From JAAXIE01 sp965204245 (GTDB lineage Bacteria; Chloroflexota; Dehalococcoidia; Lucifugimonadales; JAAXIE01), in assembly GCA_965204245.1 (NCBI GenBank), contig CBDBED010000003.1, positions 186,001 to 250,000 of the forward strand: a DNA stretch of 64,000 bases, given 5' to 3'. The stretch's first letter is position 1. Every line of letters begins with the position of its first letter. Shown here one piece after another: positions 37,633 through 45,599 of the stretch. The position numbers and the translations under genes are program-made. The notes below the pieces were generated by a model that was not told the origin of the DNA, did no database searches, and saw only the letters and a list, made by a program, of their open reading frames with translations.

Positions 37633-38085
37633 ATGATGGCTATGATGCTTGGCGACACCTGCGATAGTTTTCTTGAATTCGCGGCTCACCATCTGATCAC
37701 ACTCGGAGCTTTGGCGGCGCTTTTCCTGCCTTTGTTGGGTCCTCTGATGGACCATCATTTCGCGGAGCGTCAACCGGGCCATGCCCATATGTATCTCGAG
37801 GGCGAGCGGCATGACCACCTGCATTCGTATGAGACGGACGACCACCACATAGTGCGGTCTACGGCTAGTGGTTACGATAACGCAGGACAAGATGGGGCTG
37901 TGGTCATTCTCACAGACACCCATGGCTTAGGTTCGGGGGCAGCGGGTACGCCTGCATATTTGCGGCAGGCGGTCATACTGATTTTCCGGCATGAAGGCGA
38001 TTCGAACAGGTTCGCCTTTTCGGCTGGAAGTGTCTTTCCCACGGATGCTGCCGTCCCTATTCCCAAGCAACCTCCTCGTATTTAG
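37633..38085 (+). CDS. small His-rich membrane protein
   Basis: About 150 residues. One strong helix (HHLITLGALAALFLPLLGPL, residues about 20-39) is followed by a His/Asp-rich stretch (HAHMYLEGERHDHLHSYETD) and a second weakly hydrophobic segment near 115-125 (AYLRQAVILIF). Two ATG codons at 37633-37638 are possible starts. The upstream extension of the same frame overlaps the MBL gene antisense and is not accepted. The histidines suggest metal binding, and the copper-type genes that follow in the same direction support this, but no family was recognised. Confidence 0.6.
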   Translation: MMAMMLGDTCDSFLEFAAHHLITLGALAALFLPLLGPLMDHHFAERQPGHAHMYLEGERHDHLHSYETDDHHIVRSTASGYDNAGQDGAVVILTDTHGLGSGAAGTPAYLRQAVILIFRHEGDSNRFAFSAGSVFPTDAAVPIPKQPPRI

Positions 38086-38206
38086 CTCCTTGCCGAAAGA
38101 TAGCTCGCCTGTTGCTCCTTCACGGCTCCGCCGAGGTTTCAGACCCTGCCGCGGCCATAAGGAGTAGCATGACGATACCCAGACTCAATTGATGAAGGGA
38201 GCATTG

Positions 38207-39004
38207 ATGAGAGCTTCTTGCGTGAGGATGTTGTGGATTGTCCCTGTGTTGTTGATTCTCCTAGCCATGACCGTTGGCCCGGCCATGGCCCATGAGGAAC
38301 GGGAGGTGACCGAGTACCGCTTCAACGTAGGCTGGATTGACGAGCCGGCCTATGAGGGATTTATGAACGGCGTTGAACTGCGGGTCACCAAGGTAATCGT
38401 GAAGGATAGCTCCTCCGAAAGTGGAGACCACCATGGCGAGGGTGATAGCGAGTCAGGCGACAACCCGTCGTTGAGTACGGGGGCCACATCCGCTGAAGAC
38501 GGCAACGACGGGGTTCCTGTGACAGGTCTACAGGAGACGATGCAGGTCGAGGTGACCCATGTGGCCAGCGGAGCCTCGGTTATTCTGGACCTGTACGCTG
38601 ACCGTTTCGAGCCTGGGCGGTACACTGCGGACCTGATTCCAACGTCTCCTGGTGTGTACGAGTTCCGGGTATTCGGATTCATCGAGAGAGACCTAGTCGA
38701 TCAGACCTTTGTCTCCGTGGGGGGAGGCGGCGGTTTCGATGACATCAGGCCGTCTGTGGGGCTGCACTTCCCGGAAGAGTTGTCCAGTGCGCGGGAGATG
38801 GAGAGTGCGGTGCGTGGGGCTCTCGAAACTGCCCAGCAGGCGCAGGACGCGGTGCTGGCGGCGTCCCAGGAGGCGTCCCAGGAGGAGGAGGATGACGACA
38901 GCGGGTCGGAAGTAATGGTCATTGCCGTGGTGGCGTTGGTGTTAGGGGGAGTGGGTCTAATCACGGGAGTGGGAGGCGTATGGATCGCTCTGCGCAGAAG
39001 GTAA
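38207..39004 (+). CDS. exported protein with C-terminal membrane anchor, copper-region associated
   Basis: From ATG 38207 (AAGGGAG upstream; earlier in-frame starts at 38189 and 38192 are less well placed) a signal peptide ends AMA-HEE. The mature part is a beta-rich domain with a Ser/Asp/Gly-rich insert around residues 70-105 (ESGDHHGEGDSESGDNPS) and TAxLIPTSPGVYEFRVFGFI. A coiled Ala/Gln segment (ALETAQQAQDAVLAASQEAS) and a final helix (VMVIAVVALVLGGVGLITGV) follow. This layout is seen next to copC/copD genes. It ends 10 bases before the CopCD fusion gene. Confidence 0.7.
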   Translation: MRASCVRMLWIVPVLLILLAMTVGPAMAHEEREVTEYRFNVGWIDEPAYEGFMNGVELRVTKVIVKDSSSESGDHHGEGDSESGDNPSLSTGATSAEDGNDGVPVTGLQETMQVEVTHVASGASVILDLYADRFEPGRYTADLIPTSPGVYEFRVFGFIERDLVDQTFVSVGGGGGFDDIRPSVGLHFPEELSSAREMESAVRGALETAQQAQDAVLAASQEASQEEEDDDSGSEVMVIAVVALVLGGVGLITGVGGVWIALRRR

Positions 39005-39014
39005 GTCTGTCTTC

Positions 39015-41273
39015 ATGAGGAACGGTCTGGCGGTGTTCCTCGTATTGGTGGCTGCGCTGTGGACCAGCGTAGCCACCGACACAGGGACTGCCTATGGCCA
39101 TGCCAATCAGGCGCGCTCGGCGCCGCCTCCGGACTCGGTACTGGAGGCGGCGCCAACGCGGGTCATCGTGTGGTTCACAGAACCAATTGAGCCGGACCTG
39201 AGCGAAATACAAGTACTCGACTCGCAAGGGACGCGAGTGGACGATGGCGACAGCCTTGTTGATCCGGCGGACGGAACCGCGATGTCAGTCGGCATCCAGC
39301 CACTGGCCAATGGCACCTACACCGTGGCGTGGAAGAATGTGTCCACTGTGGACGGACACTTGGTGCGCGGCTCGTTTCTGTTCTCGGTGGGCGAGCCGAT
39401 CAGCGGGGGAAGTCTGGAGACGACGAGTCCGCCTTTGTTGCAGTCTCCTGCGGAGCCTGTGCTGAGATGGCTGGTGCTGTTGAGCATACTGACCATGGTG
39501 GGAGGCTTGACCTTCGATCTGCTGGTGACGAGGCCAGTGCTCTTTGCTCGAGGGGCAAGCACTTCCTTACGAAAGCTGGGGGAGGCTCTGGTTGGCGCTT
39601 CGAACAGGTTGGTGTGGCTGGCCATTGCCGTGTTCCTTGGGGCATCTCTAGGCGAACTGCTGCTACAGACGTCCATTGCTTGGGATGCTTCTATCGTGGG
39701 CGTGCTGGGTAGTCCCCTGTGGTCTTTGGTGACGGATACTGAGTGGGGACGGATCTGGGCGTGGCGCGTGTTCATGGGTATCGGGTTTGCTCTCAGCATT
39801 ACCGGGATGCTCCTTGCCCGCCGGCGGGTTGACTCCAGGGAGGGGAGCGCCCGCTTGGAGGTCGCTCTGCGGGTATTGGCGCTGGGGTTTGGAGGGGCCG
39901 CGATTTGGACCCTGAGCCTGACGAGCCATGGCGCAGCTACTGCGGGGATCCGATGGTCTGCGCTGTCGGTGGACTATGCCCACCTGATAGCTTCGGCGCT
40001 CTGGGTGGGGGCACTGTTCCACTTGGCGATGGGGATTCCACTGGTGCTACGCCGCTTGGAGCCGGGAGAGCGGAGGGCGTGTCTTTCCGCCATGGTGCCT
40101 CGATTCTCGGTGGTGGCAGGCCTCAGCGTGGTCGTGTTGATTGCTACGGGAATCTTCAGCACGTGGGCGCAGGTCACTGTTGTGCCAGCAGTGGATACGC
40201 CGTATGGCATGACGCTGCTGGTCAAGCTGGCGATCGTGGTGGCGATTCTGGTCCTGGCTGGGCTGAACCTTGTGTGGGTGCGTCCACGTCTATCCCGCAG
40301 CGATGGGACAGGACGATGGCTGAGACGCCTTGTGTTGGGTGAGGCTGTGCTGGCGGTGCTGGTGCTGGGCGCAGTGGGGGTCCTTACCAGTCTGGAGCCG
40401 GCACGGCAAGTAGCAGGCCGGGAGGGCAAGGGGGTAACTGACTTTCTGGAGTTCCGCGATACGGCGGAAGGGACACACATCGCACTTGAGGTAGAACCTG
40501 GACGAGTGGGCCACAATACGTTGACGGTTTCGCTGGAGGACAGGTTGGGCACCCCCATCACGGATGCGTCCGAGGTCTCGGTGCTGCTCACGTACTTGGA
40601 GGCGGACTTGGGCGAGGTCCCCGTGGCGGCAACGCCGGTGGGAGATGGGACGTACGTGCTGGACGAGAGCCAGATAAGCATTGCGGGGGTGTGGCAGGCG
40701 GAGTTGACGGTGGTGAGGCCGGATGCATTCGATGCGCGGACGGCTTTCCGATTCGAGGCGGCGTCAATCGAAGCGGGGGGCAGTGCGCTCATCACGCCTT
40801 CGCCTGATATGGCGCGCACACTGCTGGGCATCGGGTTGGCGGGGTTGGGGTTTGTGTTCGCGGTGGTGGCGATGCCCTTGGGGGGGCGGAACCTTCGTGA
40901 AGGGGCTGGCGTTCTGGCACCGGGGGCTGCTGCGTTCTTGGTGGGGGTGTTCCTGCTATTCACGGGAGGGAGCGAGCAGTTGCGCAATCCCATTGCGCCG
41001 ACGCCGGAGTCGCTGGCGGCGGGGGAGGCGGCCTATCTACAGAACTGCCAGGTATGCCATGGGACAGGGGGCAGGGGCGACGGGCCGGGGGCTCCGGGGC
41101 TTACCCCGCCGCCCGCGGACTTGGCGATCCATGTGCCTCTGCACCCGGAGCGGGACTTGTTCCGGTTTATCCATGACGGCATACCGGGGACTGCCATGAC
41201 GCCCTTGGGGTCGAGGATGACGGACGACGAGATATGGCATGTGGTCAACTACATCAAGACTTTGGGCAGATGA
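39015..41273 (+). CDS. CopC-CopD-cytochrome c fusion protein
   Basis: 752 residues. A signal peptide ending near AYG-HA exposes an N-terminal His. A CopC domain follows (about 30-125; WFTEPIEPDLSEIQVLDSQG, NGTYTVAWKNVSTVDGHLVRG). The CopD membrane domain (about 145-465) has eight or so helices and includes WSALSVDYAHLIASALWVGALFHL. A YtkA-like beta-sandwich (about 475-600) and two helices come next. A C-terminal c-type cytochrome (about 675-752) has CQVCH haem attachment and a distal MTPLGSRMTDDEIW. CopC binds copper and CopD is thought to import it. The attached cytochrome could couple copper oxidation state to electron transfer; this is inference. Confidence 0.9.
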   Translation: MRNGLAVFLVLVAALWTSVATDTGTAYGHANQARSAPPPDSVLEAAPTRVIVWFTEPIEPDLSEIQVLDSQGTRVDDGDSLVDPADGTAMSVGIQPLANGTYTVAWKNVSTVDGHLVRGSFLFSVGEPISGGSLETTSPPLLQSPAEPVLRWLVLLSILTMVGGLTFDLLVTRPVLFARGASTSLRKLGEALVGASNRLVWLAIAVFLGASLGELLLQTSIAWDASIVGVLGSPLWSLVTDTEWGRIWAWRVFMGIGFALSITGMLLARRRVDSREGSARLEVALRVLALGFGGAAIWTLSLTSHGAATAGIRWSALSVDYAHLIASALWVGALFHLAMGIPLVLRRLEPGERRACLSAMVPRFSVVAGLSVVVLIATGIFSTWAQVTVVPAVDTPYGMTLLVKLAIVVAILVLAGLNLVWVRPRLSRSDGTGRWLRRLVLGEAVLAVLVLGAVGVLTSLEPARQVAGREGKGVTDFLEFRDTAEGTHIALEVEPGRVGHNTLTVSLEDRLGTPITDASEVSVLLTYLEADLGEVPVAATPVGDGTYVLDESQISIAGVWQAELTVVRPDAFDARTAFRFEAASIEAGGSALITPSPDMARTLLGIGLAGLGFVFAVVAMPLGGRNLREGAGVLAPGAAAFLVGVFLLFTGGSEQLRNPIAPTPESLAAGEAAYLQNCQVCHGTGGRGDGPGAPGLTPPPADLAIHVPLHPERDLFRFIHDGIPGTAMTPLGSRMTDDEIWHVVNYIKTLGR

Positions 41274-41276
41274 CGG

Positions 41277-41798
41277 CTATTCCGTGAGAACCGGGAGGGG
41301 GTCGCCCTCACTGCGCAGGGCTTGAGACTCTCGTATGGAGAACCCTCCCCTGGTCTTATCGCCCCACAGGCTCTTGACGTAGTCGAGGACGGCGACGATC
41401 TCATCGTGGCCGAGGATACTGCCGAAGGCGGGCATGCCGCTCTTGAAGCTGGGCACCGTGGGGGTTTCCTGGAACTTGCCACCTTCGCTTACCACGCGGT
41501 AGAGGAACCCATCGCCGTGGTGCCAAGTATGGCCATCGCCGTTGAGAGGAGGGGCGGGGAGAATACCGTCGGGCTTGGGGATGTGCCAGTTGGGCTGGCC
41601 CTGCCCCATGTTACCGTGACAGGCGGCGCAGTTGGCGGTGAAAACCTGTTGTCCCAAGGCTAATTCCGGACTCAGCGCAGTGTCCCCCGTCGATACGGAC
41701 TCCGGACTGGGGGATGAGGAGGAGCATGCTACAAAGACAGCAAGGGCTAGCAGCAGGGCTATGCCCAAAGTCAACCTGAACATGTGGTGTCCCGTCAT
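41277..41798 (-). CDS. c-type cytochrome lipoprotein
   Basis: 173 residues with a lipoprotein signal (LLALAVFVACSS) and a single haem site CAACH in ANCAACHGNMGQGQP. A Met ligand is likely in FKSGMPAFGSILG, followed by DEIVAVLDYVKSLWG. This is the cytochrome c class seen as an electron carrier or oxidase partner. It is convergent with, and only 3 bases from, the CopCD-cytochrome c gene. An alternative ATG lies five codons downstream. It may share the redox role of the copper region. Confidence 0.9.
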   Translation of the reverse strand: MTGHHMFRLTLGIALLLALAVFVACSSSSPSPESVSTGDTALSPELALGQQVFTANCAACHGNMGQGQPNWHIPKPDGILPAPPLNGDGHTWHHGDGFLYRVVSEGGKFQETPTVPSFKSGMPAFGSILGHDEIVAVLDYVKSLWGDKTRGGFSIRESQALRSEGDPLPVLTE

Positions 41799-41807
41799 TT
41801 CTTGTTG

Positions 41808-42296
41808 TCAGACTTCGGTGAGGCGGCCGGTGGCGCAGTCGTATATGAAGCCGCGGATTTGGTCTTTGTGGGGGATGAAGGGGTTTGCTTGGATGCGGGA
41901 GATGGACTGGCGGACATCCTGCCGCAGGTCGCGAAAGGCTTCGAGGGAGAAGGCTGGACGGAGGCCTGTCTCGGCTTCGATGGCATCCTTTACGTCGTCG
42001 TCGCGGAAGCCCATCATGCCGCAGTCAGTGTGGTGGATGAGCATTATCTCGCGGGTGCCGAGGAGGCGCTGGGATATGACCAGCGAGCGTATGACGTCGT
42101 CGCTGACTACTCCGCCTGCGTTGCGCACTACGTGCGCGTCGCCTTCTTCCAAGCCAAGGAGCTTGTGAGTGTCGAGGCGGGCGTCCATGCAGGCCACGAC
42201 GGCTAGGTGCTTGGCGGGAGGGGCGTGCTGGATATCGGTGCTGAATCCCGCCGCGAAACGAGCGTTGTTGGCAAGGACGTCGTCGATGGCGGTCAC
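41808..42296 (-). CDS. beta-class carbonic anhydrase
   Basis: 163 residues from GTG 42296, chosen because GGAGGT lies just upstream; a longer frame to 42422 has no support. Zinc ligands are Cys in VACMDARLD, with the Asp-Arg dyad, and HTDCG (His and Cys). The C terminus IRGFIYDCATGRLTEV is typical. It interconverts CO2 and bicarbonate in the cytoplasm. Likely co-transcribed with the methyltransferase 31 bases upstream. Confidence 0.9.
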   Translation of the reverse strand: MTAIDDVLANNARFAAGFSTDIQHAPPAKHLAVVACMDARLDTHKLLGLEEGDAHVVRNAGGVVSDDVIRSLVISQRLLGTREIMLIHHTDCGMMGFRDDDVKDAIEAETGLRPAFSLEAFRDLRQDVRQSISRIQANPFIPHKDQIRGFIYDCATGRLTEV

Positions 42297-42327
42297 GGAA
42301 ACCTCCGCGGAGTCGATTGGCGAGATG

Positions 42328-43149
42328 CTAGGGCTTTGTTGCGGTGGCCTCGCCAAAGGCCAAGGCCCCGATTGCGCCGGGCTCTTCGCGCCATTGGTCC
42401 ATGTCGTTGTTCCATTGGTCAAACTGCTCTTGGGTAGCCAAGCCGAAGCTGGTGGCCGCGCCGATGACTTGGGGGAGGAAGAACCAGTCCTTTACGAAAC
42501 GATGCAGGAAAGCGACCTCGTCGTGGGTGTCGAAGTAGTCGAAAGAGCCGGATGCGTGGATGCCGGTGAACCCCGCATCAAGGAGGGCTTTCTTGAGTTG
42601 CCAGCCCATCTGGGGATGGCCGCCGTTGGCTTGAAGGAGGCGCATGAAGGTGGTCCAAGCATCGCCCCTGGCTTCGAAACCGGGCTCCATGAAAGATGAG
42701 TTCCCGATCAGCTCGCGGCTTGCGATGATGCCGCCGGGTTTGAGGACGCGCTTGACCTCGGCCAAAGCCCCTTGGGTATCGGGCACGTGCATGAGGACAG
42801 CGTGGCAGTGGGCTGCGTCAAAAAAGTTGTCTTCGAAGGGCAGTTGGGTGATGTCGCCAACGTGAAAGGTCGTGTTGGAATGACCGCCGGCTTGAGCTGC
42901 GGCTTGGGCCAACTCAATCTGGGAGGCCTCCATGTCGATGCCGTGCACTTCACCGGGTTCCACGGCGCGGGCAAGGCCGACGGTGATGTTACCGGGGCCG
43001 CAGCCAAAGTCGAGGAGCTTGTGGCCGGGCTTGAGGTGGGGCAGCAGATAGGCTGCGTGGGTTTCGGCACTGCGCTGGGCTAGAAGTTGCTGGAACTCCT
43101 CGCTGTATCCCATGGTGTAGCCGGCGGTTGGTGAAGGGTTCTCAGACAT
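42328..43149 (-). CDS. class I SAM-dependent methyltransferase
   Basis: 273 residues. SAM-binding motif I is KLLDFGCGPGNITVGLA, followed by acidic HGIDME (motif II) and FDAAHCHAVLMHVPD (motif III/IV), as in UbiE/Methyltransf_11 proteins. ATG lies behind GGAG at 8-base spacing. The substrate cannot be inferred. The start faces the repeat-rich region 43150-44640. Confidence 0.9.
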   Translation of the reverse strand: MSENPSPTAGYTMGYSEEFQQLLAQRSAETHAAYLLPHLKPGHKLLDFGCGPGNITVGLARAVEPGEVHGIDMEASQIELAQAAAQAGGHSNTTFHVGDITQLPFEDNFFDAAHCHAVLMHVPDTQGALAEVKRVLKPGGIIASRELIGNSSFMEPGFEARGDAWTTFMRLLQANGGHPQMGWQLKKALLDAGFTGIHASGSFDYFDTHDEVAFLHRFVKDWFFLPQVIGAATSFGLATQEQFDQWNNDMDQWREEPGAIGALAFGEATATKP

Positions 43150-43207
43150 GGCTATAACTCCGTGTGGGGATGTTCAGTTGCCGCGGGTGCGATATCCGAC
43201 GGTGACC

Positions 43208-43213
43208 ATTATA
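43208..43213 (-). promoter_or_regulatory. candidate -10 box for the methyltransferase/carbonic anhydrase unit
   Basis: TATAAT on the minus strand about 60 bases before the methyltransferase ATG. No convincing -35 partner was found. Confidence 0.3.
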
Positions 43214-43304
43214 CAGACCGCCAATGGTCGTAGGGACTGTGCTTGGAAGCGCGATGCTGAGAGGGCATGGACGCTGGTTGAGACGGATATTGTTTTGTAG
43301 CTGT

Positions 43305-43372
43305 ACTGGCAGACTGTTCGTAGCTGCGGCGAAGTGTTTTGTAGCTAATTCTTCTGCCAGTACTGCCAGTGG
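43305..43372. repeat. structured repeat, copy C (X'-core-X-N-X-GG)
   Basis: X is CTGCCAGT at 43354-43361 and 43363-43370, one A apart, followed by GG. The upstream arm ACTGGCAG (43305-43312) is its exact reverse complement. The core starts TTCGTAGCTG at 43317 and contains TTTTGTAGCT; the flanks CGTATCTG follow GG. Core spacing matches copies A and B within one base, although X is entirely different and the copy lies 20 kb away. Confidence 0.75.
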
Positions 43373-43392
43373 CGTATCTGAGCCAGCTAGGA

Positions 43393-43484
43393 AATTCGGT
43401 CTGCCACAGACCGGATTTGATGGTGTTCCTTCCCGGTGAGAGATTCCGCAAAGCGGACGCGTTAGGGGCGACCTGTGAGGTCGC
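43393..43484. other. two further hairpins beside repeat copy C
   Basis: CGGTCTG-CCA-CAGACCG around 43397-43413, and GCGACCT-GTG-AGGTCGC at 43468-43484, are perfect 7-bp inverted repeats with 3-base loops. Neither is followed by a T-run. They lie in a gene-free stretch between the methyltransferase and the minisatellite. Confidence 0.5.
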
Positions 43485-43638
43485 TTCCAGCGTGCTCGGC
43501 ATAGATACATTAGAACTAATGTGTGGTGGTTGTCAATGCGTGGGTGTCATGGGGGGCGCTTGGGTGGTGAGGTATGGAGGGGAGGGCTCGGGGCAGCAAT
43601 GACTAGGGAGAGATAATCGCTCAAGAGGGGTAATCTGG

Positions 43639-44450
43639 AGGATAGCCCGGGTTACGTGGATTCCCGCCTCCGCGGGAATGACGGGAGAGGGATGCGGAAT
43701 GAGGGGGAGAGGGATGCGGAATGAGGGTGAGGATAGCCCGGGTTACGTGGATTCCCGCCTCCGCGGGAATGACGGGAGAGGGATGCGGAATGAGGGGGAG
43801 GATAGTCCGGGTTACGTGGATTCCCGCCTCCGCGGGAATGACGGGAGAGGGATGCGGAATGACGGGAGAGGGGTGCGGAATGAGGGGGAGGATAGTCCGG
43901 GTTACGTGGATTCCCGCCTCCGCGGGAATGACGGGAGAGGGATGCGGAATGACGGGAGAGGGGTGCGGAATGAGGGGGAGGATAGTCCGGGTTACGTGGA
44001 ATCCCGCCTCCGCGGGAATGACGGGAGAGGGATGTGGAATGAGGGGGAGGGGTGCGGAATGAGGGGGAGGATAGTCCGGGTTACGTGGATTCCCGCCTCC
44101 GCGGGAATGACGGGAGAGGGATGTGGAATGAGGGGGAGGATAGTCCGGGTTACGTGGATTCCCGCCTCCGCGGGAATGACGGGAGAGGGATGTGGAATGA
44201 GGGGGAGGATAGTCCGGGTTACGTGGATTCCCGCCTCCGCGGGAATGACGGGAGAGGGATGTGGAATGAGGGGGAGGATAGTCCGGGTTACGTGGATTCC
44301 CGCCTCCGCGGGAATGACGGGAGAGGGATGCGGAATGAGGGGGAGGATAGCCCGGGTTACGTGGATTCCCGCCTCCGCGGGAATGACGGGGCGGAATGAC
44401 GGGGAGGATAGACCGGGTTACGTGGATTCCCGCCTCCGCGGGAATGACGA
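43639..44450. repeat. palindromic minisatellite, 11 units of about 60-90 bp
   Basis: Eleven near-identical copies of a unit whose centre is ATTCCCGC-CTCC-GCGGGAAT preceded by CCGGGTTACGTGG. Spacers are variable repeats of GGGAGAGGGATGCGGAATGA. Unit length varies because the spacer itself is duplicated in some copies. Families of ATTCCC...GGGAAT extragenic palindromes are known from many bacteria. All frames stay open through the array and yield artefactual proteins (for example VDSRLRGNDGRG repeats). Confidence 0.9.
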
Positions 44451-44566
44451 AGAGGAGAGCGCGGGAATGACGAAGAGGAGAGTGAGGGAATGACGGGAGA
44501 GGAGAGCGAGGGAATGACGGAGAGGAGAGCGAGGGAATGACGGGAGAGGAGAGCGAGGGAATGACG
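44451..44566. repeat. decayed tail of the minisatellite
   Basis: Five or so degenerate copies of GAGGGAATGACGGGAGAGGA without the palindromic half, ending about 75 bases before the SDR gene. Confidence 0.7.
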
Positions 44567-44641
44567 CGGAGCGAGTGCTTGGCAAGAAATCGGGCATGGG
44601 GGTAGGATGCGGCCAGTGTCTGTGTTGCATGGAGGTGAGCT

Positions 44642-45478
44642 GTGGGCAGGCTGGATGATCAGGTGGCAATTGTGACGGGAGGTGCGCAGGGGATTGGGGG
44701 GTCGACGGCGCGGCGTCTTGCCGAGGAGGGGGCGCGGGTGCTCGTGGCGGACATCGACATGCCTACGGCGGACGCCAACGTGGCGGGCATCCGGGAGGCG
44801 GGGGGCACGGCTGAGAGTGTGCGGGCGAATATCGGGCACCATGATGAGATACGGGGAATGGTCGACCGGGCAACGGAGTTGTGGGGACGGCTGGATATTC
44901 TGGTGAATAACGGGTATACGCCGACCCATGGGCGGGGCCGTGGCACTGCGCTGGACGTGACGGAAGAGGAATGGGATGTGGGGATGAATTTGCTGGTGAA
45001 GTCGATTTTCCTTGGGGCGAAGTATGCGGTGCCGGAGATGGAGAAGACGGGGGCGGGGAGCATCGTGAACATGGCGTCGGTGCATAGCCTGCTGATGGCC
45101 CCGGGTAAGCTGGTGTATGAGGCGGGGAAGTCGGCGGTGGTGGGCGTGACGAAGCAGATGGCCACGGATTTCGGGCCGATGGGAATCAGGGTCAATGCGA
45201 TCTGTCCGGGGCATATCGCCACGGAGCGCATTGAGGCGGCGGCGGCAGAAAACCCGTTGGGGCGGCGGTTTCTGGAGGACCAGTACCCGCTGCGGAGAGT
45301 GGGGCGCCCGGTGGATGTGGCGAATGCGGTGGTGTTCCTGTGTTCCGAGGAGGCCTCGTTCATCACGGGCCACTCTCTGGTGGTGGATGGAGGGATGACG
45401 GTGCAGTTGCAGGAGGACTTTGGCGTGCGGCAGGCTGCTTATGTGCAGGAAAACCCGGATACGGTCTTGCCGCATTAG
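44642..45478 (+). CDS. SDR-family NAD(P)-dependent oxidoreductase
   Basis: 278 residues of a classical short-chain dehydrogenase. Cofactor site VTGGAQGIGGS at 13-23, acidic VADID (suggesting NAD preference), structural LVNNG, catalytic Ser in MASVHS and Y-x-x-x-K in YEAGK, and the C-terminal CSEEASFITGHSLVVDGGM. It oxidises or reduces an alcohol/ketone of unknown identity. GTG start with GGAGGTGA upstream. No operon partner. Confidence 0.92.
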   Translation: MGRLDDQVAIVTGGAQGIGGSTARRLAEEGARVLVADIDMPTADANVAGIREAGGTAESVRANIGHHDEIRGMVDRATELWGRLDILVNNGYTPTHGRGRGTALDVTEEEWDVGMNLLVKSIFLGAKYAVPEMEKTGAGSIVNMASVHSLLMAPGKLVYEAGKSAVVGVTKQMATDFGPMGIRVNAICPGHIATERIEAAAAENPLGRRFLEDQYPLRRVGRPVDVANAVVFLCSEEASFITGHSLVVDGGMTVQLQEDFGVRQAAYVQENPDTVLPH

Positions 45479-45508
45479 ACAGAATCTGAATCGGAAACCT
45501 CGTCCGAC

Positions 45509-45552
45509 AACAAGGCTGGGGATGCCCTGAGGGCTCAGTCCTCAGCCTTGTT
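45509..45552. terminator. hairpin between convergent SDR and vWA genes
   Basis: 10-bp perfect outer stem AACAAGGCTG / CAGCCTTGTT with a partly paired 24-base interior. It lies between two genes that end towards each other and could serve both. T-runs are short. Confidence 0.5.
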
Positions 45553-45599
45553 ACGCTATCGGGACGCCTACCAACTTATCAGGCATCTACGGGCGTGGG

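Noticed and set aside
39974..40993. 339-residue minus-strand frame
   Set aside because: Antisense to the CopCD fusion; Ser/Thr/Pro shadow.
42297..42422. N-terminal extension of the carbonic anhydrase to 42422
   Set aside because: No ribosome site; overlaps the end of the methyltransferase gene; GGAGGT fits GTG 42296.
43639..44450. CRISPR-like array of repeats
   Set aside because: The spacers are themselves repeats of the same word, unit length varies with internal duplication, and there are no cas genes nearby.
43678..44493. Long open frames (271, 113 and 115 residues) with VDSRLRGNDGRG or IPASAGMTGEGC repeats
   Set aside because: They are translations of the palindromic minisatellite, open in several frames at once, with no ribosome site or domain.
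44357..45475. 372-residue minus-strand frame
   Set aside because: Antisense to the SDR gene and running into the minisatellite; Arg/His/Pro-rich shadow.
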